A stretch of 64,000 bases of DNA. It comes from Kryptolebias marmoratus. Taxonomy: Eukaryota > Chordata > Actinopteri > Cyprinodontiformes > Rivulidae. This document shows, one piece after another, positions 11,451 through 25,308 of this stretch. Position 1 is the stretch's first letter, and every line of letters begins with the position of its first letter. The notes below the pieces were generated by a model. That model had not been told where the DNA came from and did no database searches. It saw nothing but the letters and a program-made list of their open reading frames with translations. The DNA is taken from assembly GCF_001649575.2 (NCBI RefSeq), contig NC_051445.1, positions 11,794,599-11,858,598 of the forward strand. Reading direction: 5' to 3'. Both the position numbers and the translations under genes were made by a program.

Positions 11451-12711
11451 ATAAACTGAAGCCGTTCTTTCACATGTTTTGTTTTTTTTAAGGGGGCAAA
11501 CGAACCACAAGGCGCTGACAGCTGATTTTGCACCCAGCCAGATTTAGTTGTAGCTATTTTTGTGTTTTGCAATGTAACTGTAAAATGTGTTGTTTATACA
11601 GCTTGATTCATGCTGACATCCCAATCACACACAAACAAAAAAACATTACAATGATGTAAAAAAAAAAAAAGAAAGAAAAAAGCAAGACACCATAAGACTG
11701 AATAGAGATGTTAGTGCCTCACAGATGCTAATCAGCGATTATGCTCACATGACATTTAATAAATGATGCTAACTTGCTCTAAATGCCAAAAGAGTGCGTT
11801 ATTTTTAGACACATGCGTGAGTTTTACTCAACAGCTACATTCACAGTCATCTCTCCTGTGGAGGCTAACAGTCGCTAATGAAACTGAAGTGTCATTGTTA
11901 TCAAGTTTTGATTACTCCAATGTCACAACGCTCCAGCGCTAACCCAAAGAGAACTTGCTCGGAGTCAAAATGTCCACCAGTGTTATAAAAACATGCCTAG
12001 TTGTGAAGACAACGTCTATGTGCAGTGTTGTGTTGACTGGATTCAGTTCATACCAGAGAGATAACAGGGACTAATGAGAATCAGAGGTGTGATTTTAAAG
12101 TAAAAGCTTTTCTAATAATCACAAGTCAACAATATATTTATTTCCAGGTGTCTGTCTGTAAAGTAAAAGTAAAAAAAAAACAACCTACAGCACTCCAAAG
12201 ACAACAGGAAGTGGGAGTGTGTTGTCTTCGGATGCTTTCGGCTGATGTCAAACAGCTCTTTGTCTGACAGTTATTAATAACACAAAGCAGGTGCGTCTGT
12301 ATGCGCGTGTGTATTTGTGGCTGCCGGGCCTCTGCGGATCAGCAAACGTTGGCCCTTGCTCCTCTGTACGGACTCCAGGGGCCCCCGGGTGGGTGGGGGC
12401 CACAGGCTCCCTCTCCCGGTGTCAGCGCCGCACCGTCCCCTAACCCCAGCGCTCGTGCATCAACCTGAACGCAACGCCGCGCTTGCGTCAGCCGTCAACG
12501 TCCCGGCGACGACTCTCTCCCTCCCCCCGCCACCTCCGAGCTCATACATCAGCGTCATCCCTAAAAAAGACTCAGCCTGACAGGAAGATAAGGTCTGTGA
12601 CTGCGAGGAAGTGTGTGTGGGTACGTGTGTGTGTGTGTGTATGACAGAGTGAAATACATTCTTTCCTGACATCCAAAAGCCCTCTTTCTCCCCCCCCCCC
12701 CCCCCCCCCCC
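11451..12711. other. efna3: intron 1 segment without recognised genes; GC-rich patch
   Basis: Mostly AT-rich. From about 12310 to 12550 it becomes GC- and CpG-rich, about 1.4-1.7 kb upstream of exon 2 in the gene's direction. A TG run lies at 12611-12640 and a poly-C run leads into the gap at 12712. The open frame at 12317-12580 on the plus strand has no recognised domain. Confidence 0.5.
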
Positions 12712-13078
12712 NNNNNNNNNNNNNNNNNNNNNNNNNNNNNNNNNNNNNNNNNNNNNNNNNNNNNNNNNNNNNNNNNNNNNNNNNNNNNNNNNNNNNNNNN
12801 NNNNNNNNNNNNNNNNNNNNNNNNNNNNNNNNNNNNNNNNNNNNNNNNNNNNNNNNNNNNNNNNNNNNNNNNNNNNNNNNNNNNNNNNNNNNNNNNNNNN
12901 NNNNNNNNNNNNNNNNNNNNNNNNNNNNNNNNNNNNNNNNNNNNNNNNNNNNNNNNNNNNNNNNNNNNNNNNNNNNNNNNNNNNNNNNNNNNNNNNNNNN
13001 NNNNNNNNNNNNNNNNNNNNNNNNNNNNNNNNNNNNNNNNNNNNNNNNNNNNNNNNNNNNNNNNNNNNNNNNNNNNNN
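12712..13078. other. assembly gap (N)
   Basis: 367 unknown bases. Bordered on the left by a run of about 21 C and on the right by C8 then an AC microsatellite (13089-13116). Open frames crossing it are artefacts. Confidence 0.99.
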
Positions 13079-13085
13079 ACCCCCC

Positions 13086-13088
<3 letters not shown>

Positions 13089-13116
<28 letters not shown>
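13089..13116. repeat. (AC)n microsatellite
   Basis: About 14 AC units directly right of the gap; followed by CCA triplets. Confidence 0.95.
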
Positions 13117-16100
13117 CACCACCACCCCAAAGCCATCCCTCTTATCGCCTTTCTCTCTGAGAGCAACATGAATGGAAGATTAATTATTAGGAACTCATCC
13201 TGTGCTCTCGTCTTTTATCATCTCTCGCTTTCTCTCATTACATCATCGGCGAACCTGTGGAGGTGATTCGCTTTCAATTACATTAATGGAAAGGAAAGAA
13301 AATCATCATATTTACGGGGACAGAGTCTGGTTCTACGAGGGAGATGCGAAGGCAAATGGCGTAGAAGAGGAGACTGCAGGAGAGTTTCACGCATCTGAAC
13401 AGGGGTGGGTTTTTGAAGATGAAGGGATAATGAGGGAGGGGGGGAAACGGGAAGGAAAAAGAAGGGAGCGGGCGGCTCGGGGCAGCTCGAGTAATCTGAA
13501 AGTAAATCACTTTGCTAAGATAAAAGCTGGCTTCAGGATTCCCACTGTGCGTGTTTTATTTCTGTGGATGCCCGCCCCGTACGGGGTAAGAAATAAAATA
13601 AAATAAAATAAAACAACACAAATCCAACCCCCCTAAATCAGCGCCTGAACAGTGAACGAGACGTGCTGCAAACACGAGTCGTGATGCGTTTTAGTTGGAA
13701 GTCGGGGATAAGCCAAAACTCGACGTGACAAATTTCATCGTGAGATTAGATTGTAGAGAGAGAGGAGTGCAATAAAAATGCAATCAGGTCATCATTTAGG
13801 ATAATATTCCTACAGTGATGGGAGATGACTCAGACGCTCAAATAAGCAGGAACATCTTTTGCACTAAAGCTGCACAACAGAAAAAAAACTAAACTGATCA
13901 AAGCTGGACTACTGTCAGTGTCCCAAATGGGCTCCAATACGCCGCAAACCCAAACTGCATGCCTGTGTTTTATATTTGTCCATCAGATGGACCCCCACTG
14001 GCCTAAAGGCCATAAATGTGAGCACTGAGAAGACAACCGATATCACCACCGCGATATTTGGTAATAAAACTGCAATTACACCTCTTTAGCACAACACAAA
14101 ATGCATTTATTCAACCAACCTGCACAAAACATTCATTAAAAACAATCCTGCTATAAAATATAACTGAGTACTAATGATGGTGATCTTTGGACATTGAAGC
14201 AGGCAATTGCTGACATACAGTGCTGACATACAGTGCATTTTAAAAAGAATATTACTGCCCAATAATTGCCATAATTGCATAACCTAAATAAACATTTGTA
14301 TAAAGTCACCTAAGAGAACTTTGACACATATTATATATATATATAAATATATATATACGAAGAGTGTATGTATATATGTATCTGCTCGGTGCTTTTACAG
14401 GTCTATTATTAAAAAACTAACAAATATCAGCTGATTAATTAACAACCAGATAACTGATCTACCTAAAGAAATGTATTGATTTAGAATGAGACTGAACTTT
14501 CATATCACTCAGAGTGAGAACGTCAAACAGTTTGTTAAATGTGGTATTTGGTTTTAGCAAAACAAACCAAACATTTTTATTTATTTTTTTTGGACAGTAT
14601 TGTTTGGTAGGTTGTAAAATCTGAGCTTTCGCAGAGACCAATAACCTTAAAACGCTCAAGAAAAAAAATCAACATCATGTAGTTAAATTTAGACAACTGC
14701 TGCAAATGAAACAACAAATTGTGTAATAAAACTAAAACAAAACAAAAAGAAAAATCTCAATGAAAAGCCTGATATCATTTGATGAGCTGGTTAATTATTA
14801 TACAGCTGTAATGTAGTTTAACTCGTATTGTTTTGAACCTCAGAGGAATAGAGCACAAAATAAATGGTTTTATTATGATAAATATTATCCAAACATTTAT
14901 AAAAAAAGATGTTTAAAATGGCCAGATGACAGGAACCTTAGTTAAAATGTTTATGGTGATAATATGGTATAATCTAATGTGAGATATGATTGAAATGGTT
15001 AGAGACAGGTTGTGTTGTTGGCTCATTCCCCACCAATAATTTCCTCTTTTCTAACAGAGAAATGAAGCACAGAAAGCCGTGGAGGAAACATCATCAGCAA
15101 CCCGACCTAGAAGAGGTTTCTAACGAACATTTACAGACACCAGTGAGATGGGAGAGATGGGAGGCATGGCGGGGAAGATGGAGGATTTATAGGACGAGAC
15201 AAGGGGTAGCTGGGGTTAAAAGCAGCAGAGTGTGGCCACCGGGGAGCAGAGAGAGAAACACGGCGAGAGGCAGCAACAGCTAAGAAGCGAGATCAAAAAC
15301 GACCCGGATCAACGTCGCCGCTGTAAACCCACATCAGAGGGGTGGAAGAGGGAGACTTACGGAGAGTTTGTTGCCTACATAAATCAGTCCCAGGCAACAT
15401 AATGCCACAGAGTCCCCCCCCCCGCTTGCCTATTATCTGCCTGGCCTGATGGAGCAGCGCGTCAATAAAACACTTTGACGGAGATGGCAATCGTTTTGCA
15501 CCGAGAGCTCGAATCGCCGACTTATTTCTGCTGTTTTCTGTTAGATGGGGGTCTCTGTGGGCAAAGGAGGGCTTTAAAGTGGGACGGAACTTCAAAATAT
15601 AGAAGCAGGTTAAGGCATTTTTAAAACCATACAGTGGAATTAGAATAAAAATATGTTGTGTACATGTGTCTTTAAGGGAACTGACACTATATGTGTCCTA
15701 CACTCTGTATGTATATGATGCTATTTATTATACCGTCTGCAAGATTTCCACTTTTCTACCTCACCAGTCTGTGAAAATTGGCAGCTGTATTTAAAAGCAG
15801 CAAATTTCTAACAATATTCGCCATTTTCTGCTCCAGCTGAGGTGAGATATGTTGCTCATCGAGGCCTCTTTTTAAAAAAAAATTTTTTATTTCCACATGA
15901 CTTGGGTCAGTTATCTTTCTGCCGTTTCCAAAAAGTATCTGTGTGAGTGCACCAACCACTTATTTAAAACTCACCACGTTCGACATAAAGGTTAAAGGTT
16001 AAAATACCAAAGAAGGTTTTAAAGGTGAACGCCGTGCCCTGATGAGCGAGGTGATATTCATACAGGAATTACCGGATTACGGTTTCAATCTGCTAAACTC

Positions 16101-17550
16101 GCCGGATCATGGGTTGACTGGGCTGCTGTGGGTGTTTGAAACTATTTGAGAGTCAGTAAACTAGGGGGGGAAAAACCCATCATAAATGCCAAGATTACAG
16201 CAAGGTTAAAGAAATCAAAGGGAATGCTGCAGATGGGCATAAGGTTGGATTAAAACTTGTCCAGCAGGGTTACAAATGATTGCCAATCAGGGTTTAAAAG
16301 CCACTCCGTCTCCCGAGGCCTGAAAAATCTTGATCGCGTCTCGGTTCGGTGCAGAGGCGCTAACATTGTGGCGCGAGGACTCCAATCAGTCAGCAGAGCT
16401 GTGGGTCTAATTGAATGGCTCCCCCCGTTGAATGGAGACTCCCAGAGAGCTGCGGCGTCAATGAGGCTCTCATCAAACGCAGATGGGGAGTCCTTCTCCC
16501 TCCCGCCTGTTGGTCGTCCTCGTCTTCTCGATCGCCTCCTGAGCTGCAGCTTCTCCTCTCTGCTCCCGTGCGTTTGATATTACCGGAGAGAAGGAACTCG
16601 CGTGTCCACATCGGTCTGATTCTGAAAATCTCTCCCATTGAAATCAATACATTTCTGGACCGGAACGTGCTGCCTTCTCCCCAGGGCCGGACACACTTTT
16701 GACACACACACCTACACACAAGCCTGTGGAGTTCGTTATCCTCAACTGGCCAAAGTATTACGGCTAACAAGGACTCTTATCTACAAGCCTCATGCAAAAT
16801 ATGAGCATTTTCCCTCTAAATTACTGTTTCCATCGCCGCCGTTTTCTTCTCCCTTGTTTGCTTCAATTTTCTGCTCTCACCTCACCGCCGGGACGCTCTC
16901 GATCACTCTCTATTGTCGTACACTAAAGCTCACTCGTCTCTGCACATACGGTATTCTACTTATTTACATAATGTGCGTGCTCCACCAGAGAGCTTCCTGT
17001 ATCGTCAGAGTCATTTTTATGTGAGTCGAGTCAGAGCATTTCAGCGCAGGAGGGATAAGAAGGGCTGTGGTTGGACGACTGCTTCGAGTCAGGTTGACCT
17101 CGACTCGAGCTGCGTTAAAGAATGCGGTAAAAACACGCCATCGGATTTATGGTTTATCTGTTTTAGCCCTATTTTCTGGACCCCTCTCTTTGTCCTGCAC
17201 CCGTTCTCCTGGGCAGCGAGGTCCATCGTGGCGCATTTCAAAACCTTCAGGGAACTTATTTCAGACTTTGTTATCATCAAGTGAACCCGCGTTCGACAAA
17301 AACACACTGTGATCCCATCGTAATAAGCATGTTCTCCTGCGCACATGTTTCTGCAATCAATCATATGTGTTTTTTTTTTTCTTTGTGGGTTTTGTCCAAG
17401 CGCACATGACACATGATGGATGTTAAGAAAACCAAAATGAACTAAGCAGATGGAGGAAGAAGACTAAAAGAAAAAACAGCAAAGATCAGAAGTGTGAGAA
17501 TGAATAAATGACAATGATGGGATGAAGGAAAGAAAGAACATAGTTCAGAT
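13117..17550. other. efna3: intron 1 segment without recognised genes
   Basis: No coding exon or full transposon recognised. It contains a short AAATA tandem run (13592-13611) and a TA-rich tract (14330-14357). The minus-strand frame at 15756-15959 could be a decayed repeat but was not identified. Confidence 0.5.
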
Positions 17551-17972
17551 CTTTGAAAGTGGGGTTCTAAAAAGTGGAAAAGTCTACCTGTTGTAGATAA
17601 CTCTATAAACTGCCTCAGTTTGGAGAAATAGTTTATTTCTAATCAGACTGACGAGCTAACGCTAACCCAAGACTAAAGTGGATTGCTGTCATCTTAAAAT
17701 AACCGAAATCTGCAAAACTTCAATGCAGTTCATGCGAACACCATTTTCTTCACTTTTCCTTTTACAATTATTTACATTAAAGTCAACAGTTAGAAGGGAC
17801 AGCGTTACCAGAAGAGACAGACAGCGGTAAGGTTTGTAAAACGCCATTCACTTGAAATGTTTCGAAATTTCCAGAGGTCTTGGCTCTCGAGTCGTAGCTC
17901 GTCAGTCCGATCAGAATTAACCTAAAGGCATTCAGAGAGCTTCCTATGAGAAGTAAGATAGTTGCACATGAC
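17551..17972. mobile_element. long-TIR MITE, copy B
   Basis: Left end TTTGAAAGTGGGGTTCT, then ACCTGTTGTAGATAACTCT and GCCTCAGTTTGGAGAAA, matches the left ends of copies at 48331 and 56968. The inner motif AGACTGACGAGCTAACG pairs with the reversed copy AGCTCGTCAGTC near 17896-17908. No coding. The right end is less well conserved. Confidence 0.7.
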
Positions 17973-20900
17973 CTTCTTCCTCCCCATTTCAGAAGATCTG
18001 ACATGTCTCTGCAACCAGATAAGACTCAGATGTTTTTCCCTTTGTTTGTACACATATAGATTTCTGTCTTAAACTTTAATTTGTTGTCTATCCATCCGAG
18101 CCTACAAAGCCCCCAGGTGTCATTCACAAACTATTCCTGGCTATAAACTTGTTTATTTCTTATTCCGCCACTTTGCTCCCATCAATCCTTCCCAGGGTGC
18201 TGTAGCCCCCCCCCCCGCTTCTCTACATCTCCCTTTGTTTTTGTTCCCAAAGCCTTTACATGGGCAACCGTGATCCCCTCAGACGCTCAGGCCATCGGAG
18301 GTAGAGACGCACAAAAGAGAACGAGAGCTCTTCGGTGATTGATGGTGATGCTCTCTGATGGCTGTGTATGGACTCAGCACTCAGCCAGACATTACCCTCC
18401 GACCCCCCGCTATTGATCCCTGCATTCAAAGCCCCAAACACACGGCGCTAACCCCGACCCTGTCTGTGCAGAAATAAATAAACAAAAAGCCCAACACGTA
18501 AACACACGCGCGTCTGCAACCCTAGACTGATAGGTTAGCGGTGTGCTGCGAAACCGGATCAATCTGCCGCATAACAATCATCCACTCCCCCTGCCAGCTT
18601 CCTGGCCCGAACCGGTGTCCCGCTGACGGATCTGTTTGGGTCAGGGTCTGAAGGCTGGAATACTGAGACTTCAGGGAAAAAAGAGCTCCAAAAACAGATA
18701 TAAGCAGTTCCCTACAACAACAACATAACTCAGATCTCTCTCCTGAGCTGTTTAATAAGGCATCTAGGGTAAGGAACGGCGCTTGCCAGGCAGAGGGACA
18801 ATGAGACCCAGTGCCATCCATCAAGCAGACCTGGGTCACGTAGACTTTGCAAATGATTCTTTATCTTCTTGCACTTGTTTTAACCCACTTGAACTTCGAG
18901 GCGGGTGGGGCTTTCGCGGAGTAAAAGGCAGCAGCCACCAAACTGTTTGAAACTCTTGTTAACGCCGTGCCCGACCACGTGTGGCCAAGTTGGCCAATTT
19001 ATTAAAAGCGAGCCCTCCCATCAAACGGCTTAAAACAAAAGCTCAGAGGAAACTGCAAGCCCCTGTTTGACCCGCAGGCAAAATTACAGGGTGAAGTTAA
19101 ACACGGCGAATATTTTCGCCATTGTTACTCCGAAGGAGGCAAAGCCAGAAGGAAAAGCAAAAAACAGAGAGGAGTGCCAACTAAGCTCCAGCCTAATGGG
19201 CTTTCAAGACAAAACCACAGCTGGCTTTCAACATTAGTCGCCATGACGACCCAAGGAGCCCCAACTATGGAGCTATTGTAGCCAAAAAAAAAAAAAAAAC
19301 GGGTAAAAAGGAAGGGGGTGGACTTTAGGGGTTTATTGCTTTGTGCTAAAAACATCCCCTCTTTACCGAACATCTTTCCTCTTTTTCTCTAATGGCCAAT
19401 TAAGGGCCACTTATTACCATCCTGCATTATCACAAATCATCTGCTATTACTGGGACAAGCACTGTTTCATGGTCATTTAAGGTGGAAAATTTCTGGTTAC
19501 GTTTTATTCCAAAATGACCAGGAACTAGAAGGCTGAAAGCAGGGAGCGAGAAAGAGGGTGTGTTGCTAAATGTGGTTCGGTCCTGTACTCCACGACCAGC
19601 AGCGTATTCAGGGCTCCACTGGCACTCAGGGGAGAAATACGGGCCTTAAAATATGGTCCGACGTGAGGACTATGTTCCTCCTTAACATAAGTGTTATTCT
19701 CAGAATCCTTTCAGTCAGAAAGAAAGAAAACTGCAGTCATGAATGGCTGAAATTCAACACCAGTGAACTTCAACATAACAAATATAACGGGGTAATTGTG
19801 TCCTATGAGTCTAGCTTTAAATGAACACTGATTTTTTTTTTTTTTTGAAGTGGTGTTCAATAGTGTTGTCAATCATCAATATCTTACCTGCTGGAGAAAT
19901 GCTTAAAGCGTTTTCGCTCTGAAATTTGCAGGAAAGACGAGTTAACGAGTAAAGAGACAAGTTCCTCGTTAAATTTTTGAAAAAAACAACTATTCCAATC
20001 TCAAAAATGTCATATGGCTTAATGCAAACCTTTACAGCACTGTCATTTTTGCATTAAACAGCCATTTATGTTAAAGTTTCATGTGAAACTTTGTTGAAAA
20101 ACGGAACATATTAAGTGTAACCTGTTAAAAAATAAGGTTCTCCAGGTTTCTGTTTTGCTGGAAATATAGTCTTTAGTAAGACTTCAATTACTGTTTAAAT
20201 AAAACATGACGTTACAGTTAATAACATGAAATAAAGATTAAAGTTGTTTTGAGACAAAAAATAATAATATTCTGTGTTGGAAATCCTCTGGGCGATTTCT
20301 ACTGCAGGTAAGATACTGATTACTGATAACAACTCCACAGAACACCACCTCAGAACAATCCAAACTATCACTTTAAGCTCTGGAGGAGACGACACTTTAT
20401 TATTACGTAGTGATACCGAGAAGATTAGAAATTAAAAGAATTTACTTACTCCAGTGACTAATGATCAGCCTTAAAAATACTGATTTCAGTGCCAAAAGGT
20501 TTATGCTCAGATTAGCCTGCAGGGCATTACGGATGGATAAAAACACACACACACACACACAGAAAAGTGCATCCATATGTGGTAAGACACTAAGTCAACT
20601 TGGTTGGGCAGACAGCGTCAGCATCAAGCCTTTTAAGTGTTTAAATATGTCTGGGCATCCCTGTCAGACGATGACATTGAGCTCGAACATTTCTATTAAT
20701 GGACGGCGACGTGGAGGATTAATTAAATGCATTCATACATGCTCAGTCACAAGGGCCTGAAATTAAAGTATGCAGATGGAGGCACATTTCTAATCTAAAC
20801 AATAAGTGCTCAATTACCCGTTCAGGAAAAACTGAATCAATGGAGTGAAACAATGAAAGGATCAAAAACAAGCCCCCACGCCGAGGAACAATAACGATCA

Positions 20901-22277
20901 GCCTTACTGGATTTTGGAGTTTTCTTTTTTTATTCCGTATCAAAGCGGAAGCATACAAGACGACGAGGGCATGTAGATGTTCTGGAGGTGAGACCCCTGA
21001 GAGCGTGCAAACAAACAGTGGAAACAGATTCAGATAGATTTTGTCGTAACGAATGAGCAAAGAAAATGATCAATTCATGATCAAACGTCCGCAGAGGCAC
21101 GCAAATGAAACCGAAACTTTGGGTTCGTGCAGCTCGTGAATAACTTTGCAACAGTTCGAATGTGTGTGCAGGAACAAGAAGGTCGTTCTTACAAACATAT
21201 GAGCCCCGATTCATTATCTTCAATCCCATTTTATTCAAAGACATGCAGATTAGGATCTGACCTTCGGTAAGATGCCTGCCGTAGTGGGCAGTAGGCTTGG
21301 ACTGGTTTCCGGTAACACCACGGTTTTAAAAAAGTCACGGTTTCCTCCCATCAAGATCAGTCACTCTAACACAACCACATTTCAAACTTTGTCACAAATT
21401 GTTACCATTGGCTACCATATTAGATACTTTTTAGAATTTGAGTAATTTAATTTCTGTATTTAACAATAATTACAAAGAATTTTGTCTAAAGACAATAAAA
21501 TGTAGCCTTTTGGCTAGCTCTGATGCATTTGTCGTTTTGCTTTAAGGTGCAACGTCGCCTTCAAATAAACTAAACTAAGTATAAAACATTTATAATACTG
21601 TATATGAACATATAATAATAGTTTCAACAATAGCATTGTATTATTAGGATAACCTTAGCAGTAGAAATGTTTATGTTTGTAGGTAAAATTCTGATCATGT
21701 GGTGCATTTTTTACATTGTTTTCTTTACTTCTGCATCAGAATTCAGATGCAATGTGTTATTATAAATATTATGTCATTGCAGCTCAGCAGTAGTAGTAGT
21801 AGTAACATTCATTTCTTAAATAAAAGCAACTATATGATCAAATACATTTGTAGTTTTTTCTTTAATCCTGTAAAGTACAGTGAAGCACCGATCATACCAT
21901 CAACATAGAGACGATATTAACAATAAACTGAGACTGAGGGGAACCTAAACTGTCATTATCTCTTATTTTGTTGTTGTTGTTGTTTTCATGTTAAGTGGTG
22001 TTTGTGTCAGAGCTCGACGACGCCATCGACTCTCTCCCTCCGAACACGAGCAGACTCTGTCAGACCTGACAGTCTATCAGTAAAACATCCGTCTCACTCG
22101 TGTCCCACCCAGCATCCCTCCCCCACCATCGCTCTCCAGCCTTATCGGAGTCCTTCCATCCGTCTTGCGTTGAGTTATATTTTTTTTCATTTCAGGTTCA
22201 ATCTTTGTGACGGCCCTCTGACGACCCGTCTTTCTCCTCCACCGGCTGTTAATCTGCCGTCCCCCCCCCCCCCCCCC
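17973..22277. other. efna3: intron 1 segment without recognised genes
   Basis: No exons recognised. It includes a CA run (20545-20562), an AGT run near 21788-21804 and a C run near 18209-18220. The stretch 21285-21360 resembles fish repeats with a GGTTTCCGGTAACACC start but is too short to classify. A candidate regulatory stretch at 19380-19550 is listed in the findings. Confidence 0.5.
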
Positions 22278-22371
22278 NNNNNNNNNNNNNNNNNNNNNNN
22301 NNNNNNNNNNNNNNNNNNNNNNNNNNNNNNNNNNNNNNNNNNNNNNNNNNNNNNNNNNNNNNNNNNNNNNN
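22278..22371. other. assembly gap (N)
   Basis: 94 unknown bases between a poly-C run of about 18 and a poly-T run of about 16. Confidence 0.99.
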
Positions 22372-25261
22372 TTTTTTTTTTTTTTTTAATGTGCAAGACT
22401 TCTGCAAATGCTTGAGAGGCCGAGGAGACGCATCTGTCATTTTTTGTTTATTTAATACAAGCCAAAGTTGAGCACAAGTGGCTTACAAATGTTTGAATAA
22501 AATGAAAAGGGAACAACCGTAACAGACTTTAGTCACAAATTATTTCAAACTTAAGGATTTATGTTGTTTTAACCTAAAACAAACATTATTTATCAGATCT
22601 TGCCCACCTTCACTGCTGTTGGTTTTCAGTTTAATTGAGACGCCGAAATCAATTATACGTTTATTAATGATTGAAGCATTATAACTTATAACTTCTGGCA
22701 AGCTTAATCACATCAGTGTTCAATATAACTGACTTGTGGAACACAAAGTACTACAACATGCAAAATTATTGTTTGTTTCACTTTAATTCAAGTAAATCTA
22801 ACTTCATTTTAAAACAAAAATAGTTGGACCAACTCAGTTAAAATCATGTCTTCGTGATAAAAAAGACAACAAACTGTGTGGACATTTTTCTTTTATTTTT
22901 ATGTTATTTCATAAAGTTTTTTTCTTATTTGTTTTAGTGTAACAAATGTTATTTTAGAGACATTAAAAAATATTAGTCCTGTCTACACCATACAGTAGCT
23001 TATGTAATGACTAATCATTCATTTTAAGAAGTTATGTTAGTTTTAAGATGTCTTAGGCTGTTCTAACGCCTAAGGTTTTTATTATCGGTGTAAGAGTCCT
23101 AAGTCATGGTTCAGTGCAAACCTCTGTATGTTGGTCATGGTTTGATTTGATTTCAATTAACAGGAAAAAAGACACAAATGGCAAAAGTGAGTTTTTGAAG
23201 GGGATTTTCATACCATAAATCTTCCAGAAGCAGAGACAAAAAAACCCCAAAAAGAACAAGTGGGCAGAGCTTAAGGAAGTAGGATTTGGAAACTTTACGT
23301 TAAAATAAAAAAGTTGTCTCGTCTTTTTCATCCAGTTTGATTTGTGTCCGACAGGCCGTGTGTCAAACTGAAACTTTATTAAACTTCAGAAAGGTGTCTC
23401 CCTCCAAGGTTAAGAATCTACCAAACAAAACAGTCATGTTTGCTTGAGTTAATTCGACCGACTTCATGTAGAATAATAAGCAATGCTGAATTGGAAAAAC
23501 ATCTCCAAATGTGAAACATACAACTCGAGCTACTCCTAGCTGAGTGCTAGTTTGGGGAAATCAGGGATATTGAATATATAGACAAATGGCCTGCCACCGA
23601 GTGTTTCAAAGCATGGAATATATGACCCAACTACTTGCTGCATCTTCACTCGCTGCAGCTGTTTGTGATCACAGGGACCATAGAGCTTTTTCAACACAGG
23701 TTGATTCGAAACAAACAAAAAAAAAAGACAAGTCTTCACGTCTCCGTTTGATATTCTGAACCAGCTGTTTCTGCTTTGTTTGCTGTGGCGCTTCAGATCG
23801 TAATCTTCCTCTGCTTCTCCTCTGACGTGGCTGTTAGCACAACGCAGTTAAATAAAAACGTGTAGACGCTTCCTGACGGCCTCTTGTGAAGAACATCTGT
23901 ACCAAGACGGTTTGGCGGAAACACGTGTACAGCTACGCCTTACTTTTCACCACTTTATCTGTTAACGAAGCAGAAACATGACCTCCTGACATGTGGTTCC
24001 GTGTGCAGAGAGAGAAAACAAGACATTAGAAGAAGGTACGGTGCTTTTAAAACAGACCTCATATCTTCAACCCGAATTAGGGGTTAGAGGTTTATAGATA
24101 GCAAGGTATCTTTCGAAATGTGTTGTAATAATTTGTTCTTGGGTATTTATTCAAAGGGGACAAAGCTGTGGGAGGCGTATATGAGGCCTCATAAAGTCTG
24201 CCCACGTCCCAGTGCAACATCCTGGCCATATAAGCAATGCCTGCTCTGCTCAGCTCCGCTGCTGGAATATGAAATATGCATGGACCATAAAGAGCATATG
24301 GACCATCCGTCTCAATATCCGCTACGGCAAACCATCAAAAAGATCATTAAACCTAACACACACGTGTTGGCTCACGCGCACGCAAGTACACACAAAATGG
24401 CACATAAACATGCACTCCCACGTTGTGCATAATGGTTTATCAGTTTTAGTGCCAACTTTTTGCTGACAGTGCGCACGCAGTAAAAAAGTAGAGGCACGCA
24501 CAGGCGTGCACACATAAAGATTTAGGGGAAAAAAAGGGAAAGGGGTATGACTTTGGTTTAAGCAAATTAACTCACTTTATTTTATTTTGTGTGTGTGTGT
24601 GTGTTATTTTAAGGCATTCCAAACATCTGTCACATTAAAAGTCTTTACAAGGGGAAACACGAACATATGCCATTGTCTCTCTGTCTGACAGATCGACATA
24701 TGTCCCCCCCCCCCCTAAACAAAGTGTCACTTTTTTTATTGTCTTTGCCACACCTCTGTCAGGCTCTGTCAGCATCGGGCTCCCCGGATGTCCACGGCAA
24801 GGAATTCGACATGAGGTAGAAGGACGGACAGGTAGACGTCGTGCTCACGCAAAGAGGAAAGCTTCCGAAGGAGTAGACAGAGGGATCGGGGCATAAAAGA
24901 GATAAATGAAGAGGAAATGATGGCGATAAGAAAGAAAATCAGACTCAGCAGGAGTGTAAACTCTCATTCAGATTTTAGACGTGACAACGGGAAAAACCAC
25001 CGCTGGGTAGGCACGGCTGTATCTAAGTCCATCCATCTGTCCACTTTCATTCCCTCCCGTCTTCTCTCGCATCTCCCTAATCTCCTCCTACAGTACGTGT
25101 CAGCGAGGAGCCTGACACCAAGTCGGCGTCATATTCTATCATCCGTGTAGACAGAGATGGAAGCGCACGCAAACGGGACAGCTGCAGAAACGGGCCTTCA
25201 TTTTTATCTCATCTCTTTGCTCTCTCAGCCGTTTCTTCCCTCTTCCCTCAACCCCCCCCCC
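22372..25261. other. efna3: intron 1 segment without recognised genes
   Basis: AT-rich with no recognised exon. A TG run lies at 24588-24604 and a C run near 24703-24716. The stretch 24170-24320 has few low-complexity runs and several A/T-rich transcription-factor-like words, but nothing decisive. Confidence 0.45.
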
Positions 25262-25308
25262 NNNNNNNNNNNNNNNNNNNNNNNNNNNNNNNNNNNNNNN
25301 NNNNNNNN
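25262..25308. other. assembly gap (N)
   Basis: 47 unknown bases between a C run and a short CA microsatellite (25309-25321). Confidence 0.99.

Noticed and set aside
12460..13169. Three long minus-strand open frames across the N gap
   Set aside because: They are made of unknown residues plus readings of poly-C and (TG)n; an artefact of translating N.
15756..15959. 67-codon minus-strand frame, possibly from a transposase
   Set aside because: Too short and no conserved motif; not enough to call an element.
16257..17412. Cluster of overlapping frames on both strands as a possible second gene
   Set aside because: No recognised domain, no consistent splice sites, and both strands are open to a similar degree, as in GC-rich non-coding DNA.
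22002..22440. Open frames across the gap at 22278-22371
   Set aside because: Same artefact: poly-C and poly-T around N, no domain.
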